The notes under the pieces: model-generated
The model's input: the letters and a program-made list of their open reading frames with translations, nothing else
Told to the model about the DNA's origin: nothing
Database searches by the model: none
Position numbers and translations under genes: made by a program
In this document: positions 32,711 to 40,740 of the stretch, piece after piece
How the letters are laid out: every line of letters begins with the position of its first letter
Numbering within the stretch: the stretch's first letter is position 1
NCBI GenBank assembly: GCA_963823435.1
Contig: CAWGLN010000001.1
Span: 868,001 to 932,000 of the forward strand
Origin: CAKZML01 sp963823435
GTDB lineage: Bacteria > Pseudomonadota > Gammaproteobacteria > Steroidobacterales > BM003
Length of the DNA: 64,000 nucleotides
Direction of reading: 5' to 3'

Positions 32711-34813
32711 CTACACTTCTCCATACTGATCGGCCTGGCCAATCCAGCGCCTGATCAGGGCGTCAGCACGCTGTTTCGGTTCCTGGCACAGCTTCTCAGC
32801 TACCGCCTGGACTTGCGGCAACAGGGCCGCATCCCGCAACAGGTCGGCCACCCGCAGCTGCATCAAGCCGGTCTGCCGGGTCCCCAGGACCTCACCCGGA
32901 CCGCGAAGTTCCAGGTCCCTCTGGGCAACCACAAAACCGTCATCGGTGCCACGCAATACTTCCAGTCGCGCGCGCGCCGTGTCCCCCAGGGGCGACTTGT
33001 ACATTAGTACACAGGCGCTTTGTGCCGAGCCACGTCCCACCCGTCCGCGCAACTGGTGCAACTGGGCCAGACCCATGCGCTCGGCATTTTCCACGATCAT
33101 GAGGCTGGCGTTGGCCACATCGACACCCACTTCAATTACCGTGGTGGCGACCAGCACGTCTACCTGCCCCCGGCTGAATTCGCTCATGACCTTTTCTTTT
33201 TCTGCCGGTTTCATGCGTCCGTGCACCAGTCCGACCTTGAGCCCCTGCAAGGCCTCCGCCAGCAGCGCGGCGGTTTCCTCCGCCGCCTGGGCCTCGAGGT
33301 TTTCCGACACGTCGATCAAGGGGCACACCCAGTAGGCCTGTCGCCCCTCGCCACATGCCCGCTGGACCCGCGCCACGATGTCTTCACGGCGGCTCTCGGG
33401 AATGGCCACCGTGGTGACCGGCTTGCGACCCGGTGGACGCTCGTCAATATAGGAGCAATCCAGGTCCGCGTAGGCGGTCATGGCCAGAGTACGGGGAATA
33501 GGTGTCGCCGACATAATCAGCTGGTGCGGCTGAAGTTCGTCGCGCTCGCCTTTTTGCTTGAGCGCGAGCCGCTGGTGCACGCCGAATTTATGCTGTTCGT
33601 CAATGATGGCAAGTCCCAGGCGGGCAAATTTCACATCGTCCTGGAACAGGGCGTGTGTACCCACAACCAGTTTGCAGTCTCCGCTGGCCAGCCCGGCCAG
33701 GGTCTGCGCTCTTTGCTTGCCCCGGCTTCGCCCCGACAGCCAGCCGACCTCCAGACCCAGCGGCTGCAGCCATCCCTGCAGTGTGGCCAGGTGTTGTTCC
33801 GCCAGCAATTCGGTGGGCGCCATCAGTGCTGCCTGGTAGCCGGAACCCAGCGCAGCCAGGGCGGCGGCCGTGGCGACCACCGTCTTGCCGCAACCCACGT
33901 CCCCCTGTACCAGGCGCATCATCGGCTCGCCCCGGGCAAGATCCGCCAGGATTTCGCCAATTACCCTGTCCTGTGCCGCGGTGAGTGTGAACGGTAGCGA
34001 GGACAGGTATGCGTCACTCAGTTTCGGATCGGGCCTGATCACAGGCGCTTTGCCACGCCGTACCCGTTCGCGGAGCTTTCTCAGGCTGAGTTGATGGGCG
34101 ACCAGTTCCTCGAAGGCCAGGCGCTGCTGGCAGGGGTGAGCACCGGCCGCCAATTGGTCGAGCCGGGCATCGGGCGGCGGCTTGTGCAGATAGCGTAATG
34201 CCTGTACCAGGGTGGGCTGGCTGTGACCGGCCAATTTCAACGGTGGCAGCAGATCCGCCAGACCGCCGGCCTCCAGCCTGGCTAATGCCTGCGCGACCAG
34301 TGCCCGCAACCGGCCTTGCTGAAGGCCTTCCGCGGCCGGGTATACCGGCGTCAGCGTGTCCTGCGGTGGCGCAGGATCCTCGTTATGCAGTAACTGGTAT
34401 TCGGGATGGATCATTTCCAGGGCATTGGGTCCGCGACGAACTTCGCCAAACGCCCGGATCAGGGTTCCCGGCTTGAGTGCGGCCTGCTGACTGCGACTGA
34501 AATAGAACATGCGCAGGGTAAGCCAGCCGGTGCCGTCGTGCAGTGAGCACAGCAAGGAGCGCCGACGTCGATAGGCAACCTCGCACAGTTGCACTTCGGC
34601 CTGGATTAGCGCCCGGTCCCCGGCCCGCAACTCACCCAGCGGTGTAATCCGGGTGCGGTCCTCGTAGCGTAGCGGCAGCAGAAACAGCAAGTCCTGCACC
34701 CGCTCCAGTCCGATCTTTTGCAGACGTTGGGCCAGTGACGGGCCCACGCCCCGCAGCGCCGTGACGGGCGCCAGCATCGGGTCACCGTGCACACCGCTGT
34801 CCTTTCCTGGCAC
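32711..34813 (-). CDS. recG: ATP-dependent DNA helicase RecG
   Basis: A 700-aa branched-DNA helicase that remodels stalled forks. An N-terminal wedge domain (LAPVTALRGVGPSLAQRLQK at the start) is followed by SF2 motifs: VQGDVGCGKTVVATAAALAA (I, about 300-319), MAPTELLAEQH (Ia), IIDEQHKFGVHQR (II, DEQH), MSATPIPRTLAMT (III), VLVATTVIEVGVDVANASLM (V) and QLRGRVGRGSAQS (VI). GTG 34813 is supported by GGAGGA seven bases upstream. The upstream neighbour ridA ends 25 bases before this start. Normal length (E. coli 693). Confidence 0.95.
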   Translation of the reverse strand: MPGKDSGVHGDPMLAPVTALRGVGPSLAQRLQKIGLERVQDLLFLLPLRYEDRTRITPLGELRAGDRALIQAEVQLCEVAYRRRRSLLCSLHDGTGWLTLRMFYFSRSQQAALKPGTLIRAFGEVRRGPNALEMIHPEYQLLHNEDPAPPQDTLTPVYPAAEGLQQGRLRALVAQALARLEAGGLADLLPPLKLAGHSQPTLVQALRYLHKPPPDARLDQLAAGAHPCQQRLAFEELVAHQLSLRKLRERVRRGKAPVIRPDPKLSDAYLSSLPFTLTAAQDRVIGEILADLARGEPMMRLVQGDVGCGKTVVATAAALAALGSGYQAALMAPTELLAEQHLATLQGWLQPLGLEVGWLSGRSRGKQRAQTLAGLASGDCKLVVGTHALFQDDVKFARLGLAIIDEQHKFGVHQRLALKQKGERDELQPHQLIMSATPIPRTLAMTAYADLDCSYIDERPPGRKPVTTVAIPESRREDIVARVQRACGEGRQAYWVCPLIDVSENLEAQAAEETAALLAEALQGLKVGLVHGRMKPAEKEKVMSEFSRGQVDVLVATTVIEVGVDVANASLMIVENAERMGLAQLHQLRGRVGRGSAQSACVLMYKSPLGDTARARLEVLRGTDDGFVVAQRDLELRGPGEVLGTRQTGLMQLRVADLLRDAALLPQVQAVAEKLCQEPKQRADALIRRWIGQADQYGEV

Positions 34814-34837
34814 CTGTTCCTCCGAGTCTCGCGGAGC

Positions 34838-35227
34838 CTAGCCTCCCGTGGGGAGCATCATGATCGCATCCACCTCGACCTCGGCGCCCTTGGGTAACTC
34901 GCGTACTCCAATCGCCGCACGCGCGGGGTAGGGCTTGGAGAAATACTCGGCCATCACCGCGTTTACCCTGGGGAACTTTTCCATCTCGGTCAGGTAGACG
35001 GTCAGTCGAACCATATCGTCCAGTTCTCCCCCGGCGGCCCTGGCCACAGCCTGCAGATTTTTGAACACCTGGTGAGCGCTGGCTTCGAAATCGCCTTCGA
35101 CCAGTTGCATGCTGGCCGGGACAAGCGGGATCTGTCCCGACAGAAACACCAGGTTGCCGGCCCGTATGGCTTGAGAATAGGGGCCGATGGCGGCCGGTGC
35201 GTTATCTGTATGAATGGCTTTTTTCAT
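34838..35227 (-). CDS. ridA: RidA family enamine/imine deaminase
   Basis: A 129-aa cytosolic enzyme hydrolysing reactive 2-aminoacrylate and related enamines made by PLP enzymes. Signature residues are visible: AIGPYSQAIRAGNLVFLSGQ (about 13-32), VYLTEMEKFPRVNAVMAEYF (about 82-101) and PARAAIGVRELPKGAEVEVD with the substrate-binding Arg and Glu. Lies between spoT and recG in the same direction, a common gammaproteobacterial order. Confidence 0.94.
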   Translation of the reverse strand: MKKAIHTDNAPAAIGPYSQAIRAGNLVFLSGQIPLVPASMQLVEGDFEASAHQVFKNLQAVARAAGGELDDMVRLTVYLTEMEKFPRVNAVMAEYFSKPYPARAAIGVRELPKGAEVEVDAIMMLPTGG

Positions 35228-35257
35228 GTTGTATCCCGGAACGTTGAGTGGGGGGCT

Positions 35258-37409
35258 TCAAGCGGTTCTTCTTGCTACCCGGTAAACATCTTTCATTGAC
35301 CTGATGCCGCGTAGCACCTGGGCGAGGTGAGCGCGATTCTTCACCTGCACCTGGAAGCTCAAGGTAGAGGTATTGCCATCACGTTCATCAATGGACACGG
35401 CTTCGATATTGGAATTGCAGTCGGAGATGGTTGCGGCCACGGCCGCCAGGACACCGACCCGATTAACCACCTGCGCCCTGATTTCCACGTTGAAGTCCCG
35501 GTCTATGCGGGGCTTCCAGCTGACGCTGATCCAGCGCTCGGGCTGCTTGCGGTATTCCACGAGGTTGCCGCAATCATCGCGGTGAATGACGATCCCCCGA
35601 CCGGTGCTCAGGTAGCCCATGATGGAATCGCCGGGTATCGGTGAGCAACAACGCGCATAGGTCACTACCATGCCCTCGGTGCCGCTGATGGCCAGCGGTT
35701 CGCTGGTGGGCAGCGGGCCGGTGTCGTCGCTTGCCAGCAGCCTTCGCGCTATCAGGGGCGCCATGCGCTCGCCCAGTCCAATCTGGGTGTACAAGCTCGG
35801 TCGGTTCCTTCAAACCAAGTTCTTCGGCCAGTTCCTGTATTTTGGTGTTGCCGACTTTGCGTATGGATAGCGAGTAGTCCCTGAGCGCGTTCTCGAGCAA
35901 GCGCCTGCCCAGGTCCACCGCCTCATGCAGCTGCATTTTCTTGAGGTAATGACGGATAGCGGTGCGTGCCTTGGCGGTGGCCACGAAGTTGACCCAGGCA
36001 GGATTCGGGTGGCCACCCTTTGCGGTAATGATTTCCACCGTTTCGCCATTGCGTAAATGGGTGCGCAAGGGTACCAGCCGACGGTTGATCTTGGCTGCCA
36101 CGCAGCGATCACCCACGGCGGTGTGCACGGCGTAGGCAAAGTCCACGCAGGTGGATCCCCGGGGCAGTCTCAGGATCTCGCCCTTGGGTGTGAAAACGTA
36201 AACCTTGTCAGGGAACAGGTCGACTTTCACGGATTCCAGGAATTCCTCGGAATTGCTGCCGTCCTGCATTTCCATCAGGTTGCTCAGCCACTCCCTGGCG
36301 CGGGTATGCGGCGCCGAGTTTCCGCTCTCGCCCAACTTGTATTGCCAATGTGCGGCGATACCGGATTCGGCCACCTTGTCCATCTCCGCGGTACGAATCT
36401 GTACTTCGATGGGCATGCTGTTTGGGCCGAACAGGGTGGTGTGCAGCGACTGGTAGCCGTTGACCCTCGGGATGGCAATGTAGTCCTTGAAACGTCCTGG
36501 CATGGGTTTGTACAGGCGGTGGACCAGGCCCAGGGCGCGATAACAGGTGTCTGCCTTGTCCACGATGATACGAAAGCCGAACACATCAACGATTTCGGCC
36601 AGGCTGCGGCTCTTGCTGCGCATCTTGCGGTAAATGCTGTACAGGTGCTTTTCCCTGCCCATCACCGTGGCTTCTATACCCTCTCCGGCCAGGGTTTTCT
36701 CCAGATTCTGAAGGATGCTTTTTATGAATTGTTTCTGGTTGCCCCTGGCTTTTTTCAGCGCCCGCTCAATAACCCGGTAGCGTTGCGGGTGCATATGTCT
36801 GAAACCCTGGTCCTGCAATTCCAGGCGAATACTGTTGATACCCAGTCGGTTGGCGATGGGCGCGTATATTTCCAGGGTTTCCCTCGCGATCCGTCGCCGT
36901 TTGGCCGGGGACAGGGCATCCAGGGTTTGCATGTTGTGGCAGCGGTCGGCCAGCTTTACCAGGATGACTCGTATGTCCTCCACCATGGCCAGGATCATTT
37001 TCCTGAAGCTGGCGGCCTGGGCTTCCTCGTGACTGCTGAAAGTCAGTTTGTCCAGCTTGCTGACCCCGTCCACGAGGCCCGCAACCTCGCTGCCGAAACG
37101 TTCGGAAATCTCTTCCTTGAGCGCCGGGGTGTCCTCGATCACGTCGTGCAGCAGGGCCGCCTTGATGGTCTGCGGGTCCAGGTGCAGGTCGGCCAGTATG
37201 GTGGCTACGGCCACCGGATGGGTGATGTAGGCTTCCCCCGTCTGTCGTTGCTGGCCCTTGTGTGCCTCTTCCGCAAAATTGAAGGCATCGATAATGCTCT
37301 CTACCTCCGCTTCGGGGAGGTAGGTCTCAAGTCGTGATATGAGTCTGGGGAGGCCCGTGGAGCGCTTGCCCTTGGGCAGCCGGCCGAAGATGGCTGCGGC
37401 GTAGTCCAT
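35258..37409 (-). pseudogene. spoT: Bifunctional (p)ppGpp synthetase/hydrolase SpoT, one frameshift
   Basis: Stringent-response enzyme of about 717 aa. The first frame has the HD hydrolase domain (EEAHKGQQRQTGEAYITHPV, LLHDVIEDTP), synthetase domain (ADRCHNMQTL, RGNQKQFIKSIL, DVFGFRIIVD, IAIPRVNGYQSLHTTLFGPN) and TGS domain (VYVFTPKGEILRLPRGSTCV). It shifts at about 35793-35797, where one extra base lies between TE and LYTQIGLGERMAP; the second frame has the zinc-finger region CCSPIPGDSIMGYLSTGRGI and the C-terminal ACT domain. Without the extra base the protein is full length. SpoT is normally essential when RelA is present, so a sequence error is likelier than a true break. Follows rpoZ by 19 bases. 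Confidence 0.88.
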
Positions 37410-37428
37410 GGACTGGTGCGCTCCCGGT

Positions 37429-37716
37429 TTAGCCCCCTAGCGGCGGCAGGGCGCTAGATGACAGGTTTTCGAACGATGCACGGGCTTCTTCTTCCAGCAT
37501 GTCCTGCATGGACTGGTCGGATTCCTTAAGAATCTCGCGGCCTACATGGCCAGCGGCCACCTCGCGCAACGCAACCACCGTGGGTTTGTCATTTTCCCAA
37601 TCAACAAAGGGTTCGGCGCCATTGGCTACCCTGCGTGCTCTTTTCGATGCGATCAACACAAGGTCAAACAGGTTATCGACCTTTTCAAGACAGTCTTCTA
37701 CGGTAATGCGAGCCAT
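37429..37716 (-). CDS. rpoZ: RNA polymerase omega subunit
   Basis: A 95-aa protein beginning MARITVEDCLEKVDNLFDLV, the omega signature, with IASKRARRVANGAEPFVDWE and KPTVVALREVAAGHVGREIL. It helps assemble and stabilise RNA polymerase and contributes to the ppGpp-binding site, which fits its position directly upstream of spoT. Gmk is upstream on the same strand. Length matches E. coli (91). Confidence 0.95.
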   Translation of the reverse strand: MARITVEDCLEKVDNLFDLVLIASKRARRVANGAEPFVDWENDKPTVVALREVAAGHVGREILKESDQSMQDMLEEEARASFENLSSSALPPLGG

Positions 37717-37816
37717 CGCATAACTCCTGATATCAAGTGTACGGGCCCCGATAGAACGGGACGAAAGAAGCAGTCTACCCTATGCGGTCGGACTGAATCC
37801 ATATTTTGCGCGGGTT

Positions 37817-38437
37817 TCAGCCTTGAAGGGTGTCCGCAAACTCGCTCAATCCCGGCCGCTGGGCCCGACTGCCGTCGCCGTTGCCGGCGATAACCCTTGC
37901 CAACTCCTGCAAGGCCTTTTCCAGCTGGTCGTTGACGATGACGAAATCGAAATCCCGCCAGTGGGTGATATCAGACCTGGATTGCGCCAGTCTGCGAGCG
38001 ATGACCGTGGCCGAATCGGTGCCACGTCCCCGTAATCGTCTCTCAAGCTCTGCGGCACTGGGCGGGAGGATGAAAATGCTGCGACAGTCGGGCATCCGCT
38101 GACGCACAAGCTCGGCACCTTGCCAGTCAATTTCAAGAATGACGTGGAAACCCTGGTCTAGCAGGTCCTGGACCGACTGCCGGCTGGTGCCATAGCAATT
38201 GCCAAAAACTTCTGCATGTTCAAGAAAGGCATCCTGATGTACCAGACGCTGGAATTCCTCTCGCGAAACAAAGTGATAGTGACGGCCATCCACCTCGTTT
38301 TCGCGCCTGGGACGGGTGGTATGGGAGACAGACAGACGCACCCGGTCCATCCTCTCCACAATGGCGCTAACCAGGGTGGTCTTGCCGGCCCCGCTGGGGG
38401 CGGACACCACGAACAGTTTTCCCTTGTCTGTTGCCAC
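37817..38437 (-). CDS. gmk: Guanylate kinase
   Basis: A 206-aa kinase converting GMP to GDP with ATP. Motifs: P-loop VVSAPSGAGKTTLVSAIVER (about residues 10-29), SVSHTTRPRRENEVDGRHYH (GMP-binding, about 37-56) and LEIDWQGAELVRQRMPDCRS. Start GTG 38437 (VATDKGKLFV) is chosen because GGAAGG lies upstream and the length then equals the family's 205-207; 41 extra codons upstream are not family-like. It leads gmk-rpoZ-spoT-ridA-recG. In relatives yicC is usually the next gene upstream; here 4 kb intervenes. Confidence 0.94.
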   Translation of the reverse strand: MATDKGKLFVVSAPSGAGKTTLVSAIVERMDRVRLSVSHTTRPRRENEVDGRHYHFVSREEFQRLVHQDAFLEHAEVFGNCYGTSRQSVQDLLDQGFHVILEIDWQGAELVRQRMPDCRSIFILPPSAAELERRLRGRGTDSATVIARRLAQSRSDITHWRDFDFVIVNDQLEKALQELARVIAGNGDGSRAQRPGLSEFADTLQG

Positions 38438-38865
38438 CTTGCCTTCCGTTATGTGCCCTGCCTGATCACAGGCGTGAATTATAAGGCCTGGACTCGATAG
38501 CCTGTGCAATAGTCCCTTTCTTCCTATCAACAAGCGCCTGGCTGGGCGCCAAATACGCAAGAGATGTGCTCCGCCTGCTACGAGTCAGCCGGTTTCAACC
38601 CGGGTTTCTCGGTCAGGTCTATGGTCGCCCAGATTACGACTAATGCCAACATCGTGGCTTAACGAAATCTGCTTGCCTTTTCATTCCGTGCCCGGAAGGG
38701 AATCTCTGGCGGCCGTGGTTTTCCCGGGTGCATTTGACAGAAGCGAGAAGTTCGGCTGTTATTCCGGCTAGGGTGATCGGATTGGTGGCTCGGCCCGTTC
38801 TGTGAGACAAACACTGCCTGTCCAGAAAAAGTTCTACCCAAGAAATATGAGGATGAGAGAGAAGA
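38438..38865. other. Intergenic region between gmk and the 331-aa orphan gene
   Basis: About 430 bases between divergent genes. It should contain the gmk promoter on the minus strand (none clearly visible) and contains a good sigma-70-like promoter for the orphan on the plus strand. No gene, tRNA or att-like duplication is seen. Confidence 0.5.
38734..38762 (+). promoter_or_regulatory. Sigma-70-like promoter for the 331-aa orphan gene
   Basis: TTGACA (38734-38739, perfect -35), a 17-base spacer, and TGTTAT (38757-38762, 4/6 to consensus). Predicted transcription start near 38769 leaves a leader of roughly 97 bases before ATG 38866. Confidence 0.5.
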
Positions 38866-39861
38866 ATGAGTAATCCAGATTTCCGCACAGCGATCCGTAA
38901 CCAGGCATTGACCGTCAAGGGCGATATGCTGGCGGGTCAGATTCAGAAGCTCAGCGCGGCCGCGCTGCGGAAGGAATTGGCGGAACTTTCCGGGACCCGC
39001 TATGTCCGCGACACGGCCCGTAACATTCCCCAGGGGGAATCACCGGTGAAGCCTGCAGTCGCACAAGCGGGCCCGCAATCGATGGCGCCCGAAGCGCTTT
39101 GCGAAGTATTTAGCCAGGCATCCGAGGTGGCCATGTTAGCCATCTATTCCGGCATACAGGATTGGTCAATGATGACGACCTTGAACGGTGTGATGGCCCA
39201 GGGAGTGGTGGCAATCAGTTCGCCGGGCTGCCTCAAGCCGGGCGAGTGCCCAACTATGAAGAGTCATCTAGATTTGGGGTTTGCGTCTGCAACTCCCCAG
39301 ATGCAGACATGGGCGAAAAAATTTGCAGAGGGCCTGGTCAAGGGCGCCAACGCCTCGTTGAGTGCCTGGGCTACCAGTTTCTCAATTGTGGGGCTGCCCC
39401 TGTTTCCGGCCCCTGGGCCTGGTGTGCCCTACCCGATGTCCCAGGCTTCGCAATCCACAGACTTGCTGTCAGTGAACAATATCGACGCCTTTATGATGTC
39501 GTCCGGGGCCCGCGTCGATAATCTGCCAAATTCCGGCTCGAAAACCTCATCCAGACACAGCCTGGACAGCGCGGCCAGGATGTACGTGGCGCGTGTGACT
39601 TCCGGCATGCTGAAATTCGCGATTTCGATTTCCCAGATTACCAACTTGCTGAGACTCCCGATGCCGCCTAACGTGCCGATTGGCCCAGTGATTTCGACGC
39701 CTGGAGTACTGCGCAACCTGGGCGAGAACCTGCCGCATCCAAGCAAATGGAGCGTCAACGGATTCCCGAGTAGCGGTATCGACCTGGCCTTGCGAGAAGA
39801 CCTGAAAAAGGTCGCGTTAGGTGCGGTCGACGCGCCGAATGCTCCACCGCCGCCAGGATAA
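38866..39861 (+). CDS. Unrecognised 331-aa protein
   Basis: I do not recognise this protein. It starts at ATG 38866 after GAGAGAGAAG, and a terminator follows its stop, so it is its own transcription unit. The N-terminal 40 residues are amphipathic and mostly helical (SNPDFRTAIRNQALTVKGDM). No signal peptide is obvious. The middle is rich in Ala/Ser/Met with moderately hydrophobic runs (ASEVAMLAIYSGIQDWSMMT; SFSIVGLPLFPAPGPGVPYP). Two cysteines lie close together in SSPGCLKPGECPTM. The region FMMSSGARVDNLPNSG, then RMYVARVTSGMLKFAISISQ, and a proline-rich NLLRLPMPPNVPIGPV, look structured rather than random. The ending is APNAPPPPG. Codon use is like its neighbours, so it is probably expressed. 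Function unknown. Confidence 0.7.
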   Translation: MSNPDFRTAIRNQALTVKGDMLAGQIQKLSAAALRKELAELSGTRYVRDTARNIPQGESPVKPAVAQAGPQSMAPEALCEVFSQASEVAMLAIYSGIQDWSMMTTLNGVMAQGVVAISSPGCLKPGECPTMKSHLDLGFASATPQMQTWAKKFAEGLVKGANASLSAWATSFSIVGLPLFPAPGPGVPYPMSQASQSTDLLSVNNIDAFMMSSGARVDNLPNSGSKTSSRHSLDSAARMYVARVTSGMLKFAISISQITNLLRLPMPPNVPIGPVISTPGVLRNLGENLPHPSKWSVNGFPSSGIDLALREDLKKVALGAVDAPNAPPPPG

Positions 39862-39870
39862 AGGGATCTG

Positions 39871-39900
39871 AAAAGGGGCCAGAGTGAGGCACCCCTTTTT
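39871..39900 (+). terminator. Rho-independent terminator after the 331-aa orphan
   Basis: AAAAGGGGCC, loop AGAGTGA, GGC-A-CCCC then TTTTT, ten bases past the stop. One bulged A interrupts the descending arm. The ascending half also matches a GGGYCAGRGT word that recurs nearby. Confidence 0.75.
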
Positions 39901-39953
39901 ATCCTTGTTTTGTCATGTGGAAATCTACTCTGACCCGTTGATCCAGGACAACT

Positions 39954-39969
39954 TGTGGCCTAGGCCACA
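39954..39969. promoter_or_regulatory. Perfect 16-bp palindromic operator candidate before the ABC transporter operon
   Basis: TGTGGCCTAGGCCACA is its own reverse complement. It ends 18 bases before the ATG of the ATPase gene, an ideal place for a dimeric repressor or activator. No regulator gene is adjacent. It does not match a consensus I know well enough to name. Confidence 0.55.
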
Positions 39970-39987
39970 TTGCGGGAAACTGCTTCA

Positions 39988-40740
39988 ATGCTGAACTTCA
40001 AAGAAGTGGTGAAACGGTATGGAAAAACCACTGCATTGCATAGCACAAACCTGCATATAGCTGCAGAGAAGACCACCGTTTTAATTGGCCCAAGTGGTTG
40101 TGGGAAGTCAACTTTGCTACGGCTGATCGCCGGCCTGGAAACACCGGATGAGGGCGAAATTCGTTTTGCAGGAACGCCGCTTACCCCCTCCACTATCAAT
40201 GAATTGCGTCATCGAATGGGTTACGTTATCCAGGAGGGTGGGCTGTTTCCCCATTTCACGGCAGAGCGAAATGTGACACTCATGGCCCGTCAGTTGAACT
40301 GGCCGAGCGAGCGCATAAACCACCGCCTGGAGGAACTGACAGACCTGGTGCACCTTCCGGAAAGGCTTCTGCACCATTATCCAAATGAGCTCTCTGGCGG
40401 CCAGCGCCAGCGTATCAGCTTGATGCGCGCATTGATGCTGGATCCCGATCTGTTACTTCTCGACGAGCCACTGGGCGCCCTTGATCCGCTGATCCGTTAT
40501 GAGTTGCAACAGGAGTTGAAGGGGATTTTTGAACGCCTGGACAAGACGGTGGTTATGGTCACACATGATATTGCCGAAGCCGCGTTTTTTGGACATTCAC
40601 TGGTACTGATGCGCGATGGCAAAGTCGTCCAGCACGGGCCATTCCAGGAATTAGCTCATCACCCAGCCGAATCTTTCGTTGTGCATTTCGTGGAAGCACA
40701 AAGAAGGCAACTGATGAATCTGAGTCAGGCACTGTCATGA
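39988..40740 (+). CDS. ABC transporter ATP-binding protein, osmoprotectant (OpuC/ProV/YehX) type
   Basis: A 250-aa ATPase energising import. Motifs in order: Walker A IGPSGCGKSTLLRLIAG (about residues 32-48), Q-loop MGYVIQEGGLFPHFTAERNV, signature ELSGGQRQRISLMRALMLDP, Walker B LLLLDEPLGALDPLIRYEL, and H-loop VVMVTHDIAEAAFFG. The IQEGGLFPH loop is typical of the glycine betaine/choline/osmoprotectant subfamily; no C-terminal CBS pair is present. ATG 39988 is chosen over an upstream TTG. Its stop overlaps the next gene in ATGA. A palindromic operator candidate lies just upstream. Confidence 0.9.
   Translation: MLNFKEVVKRYGKTTALHSTNLHIAAEKTTVLIGPSGCGKSTLLRLIAGLETPDEGEIRFAGTPLTPSTINELRHRMGYVIQEGGLFPHFTAERNVTLMARQLNWPSERINHRLEELTDLVHLPERLLHHYPNELSGGQRQRISLMRALMLDPDLLLLDEPLGALDPLIRYELQQELKGIFERLDKTVVMVTHDIAEAAFFGHSLVLMRDGKVVQHGPFQELAHHPAESFVVHFVEAQRRQLMNLSQALS

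Noticed and set aside
36057..37337. A 426-aa plus-strand frame opposite spoT
   Set aside because: Shadow of the conserved spoT coding strand.
38866..39861. Reading the orphan as a phage structural protein or toxin
   Set aside because: No phage, toxin-antitoxin or secretion neighbours and no motif supports either idea.
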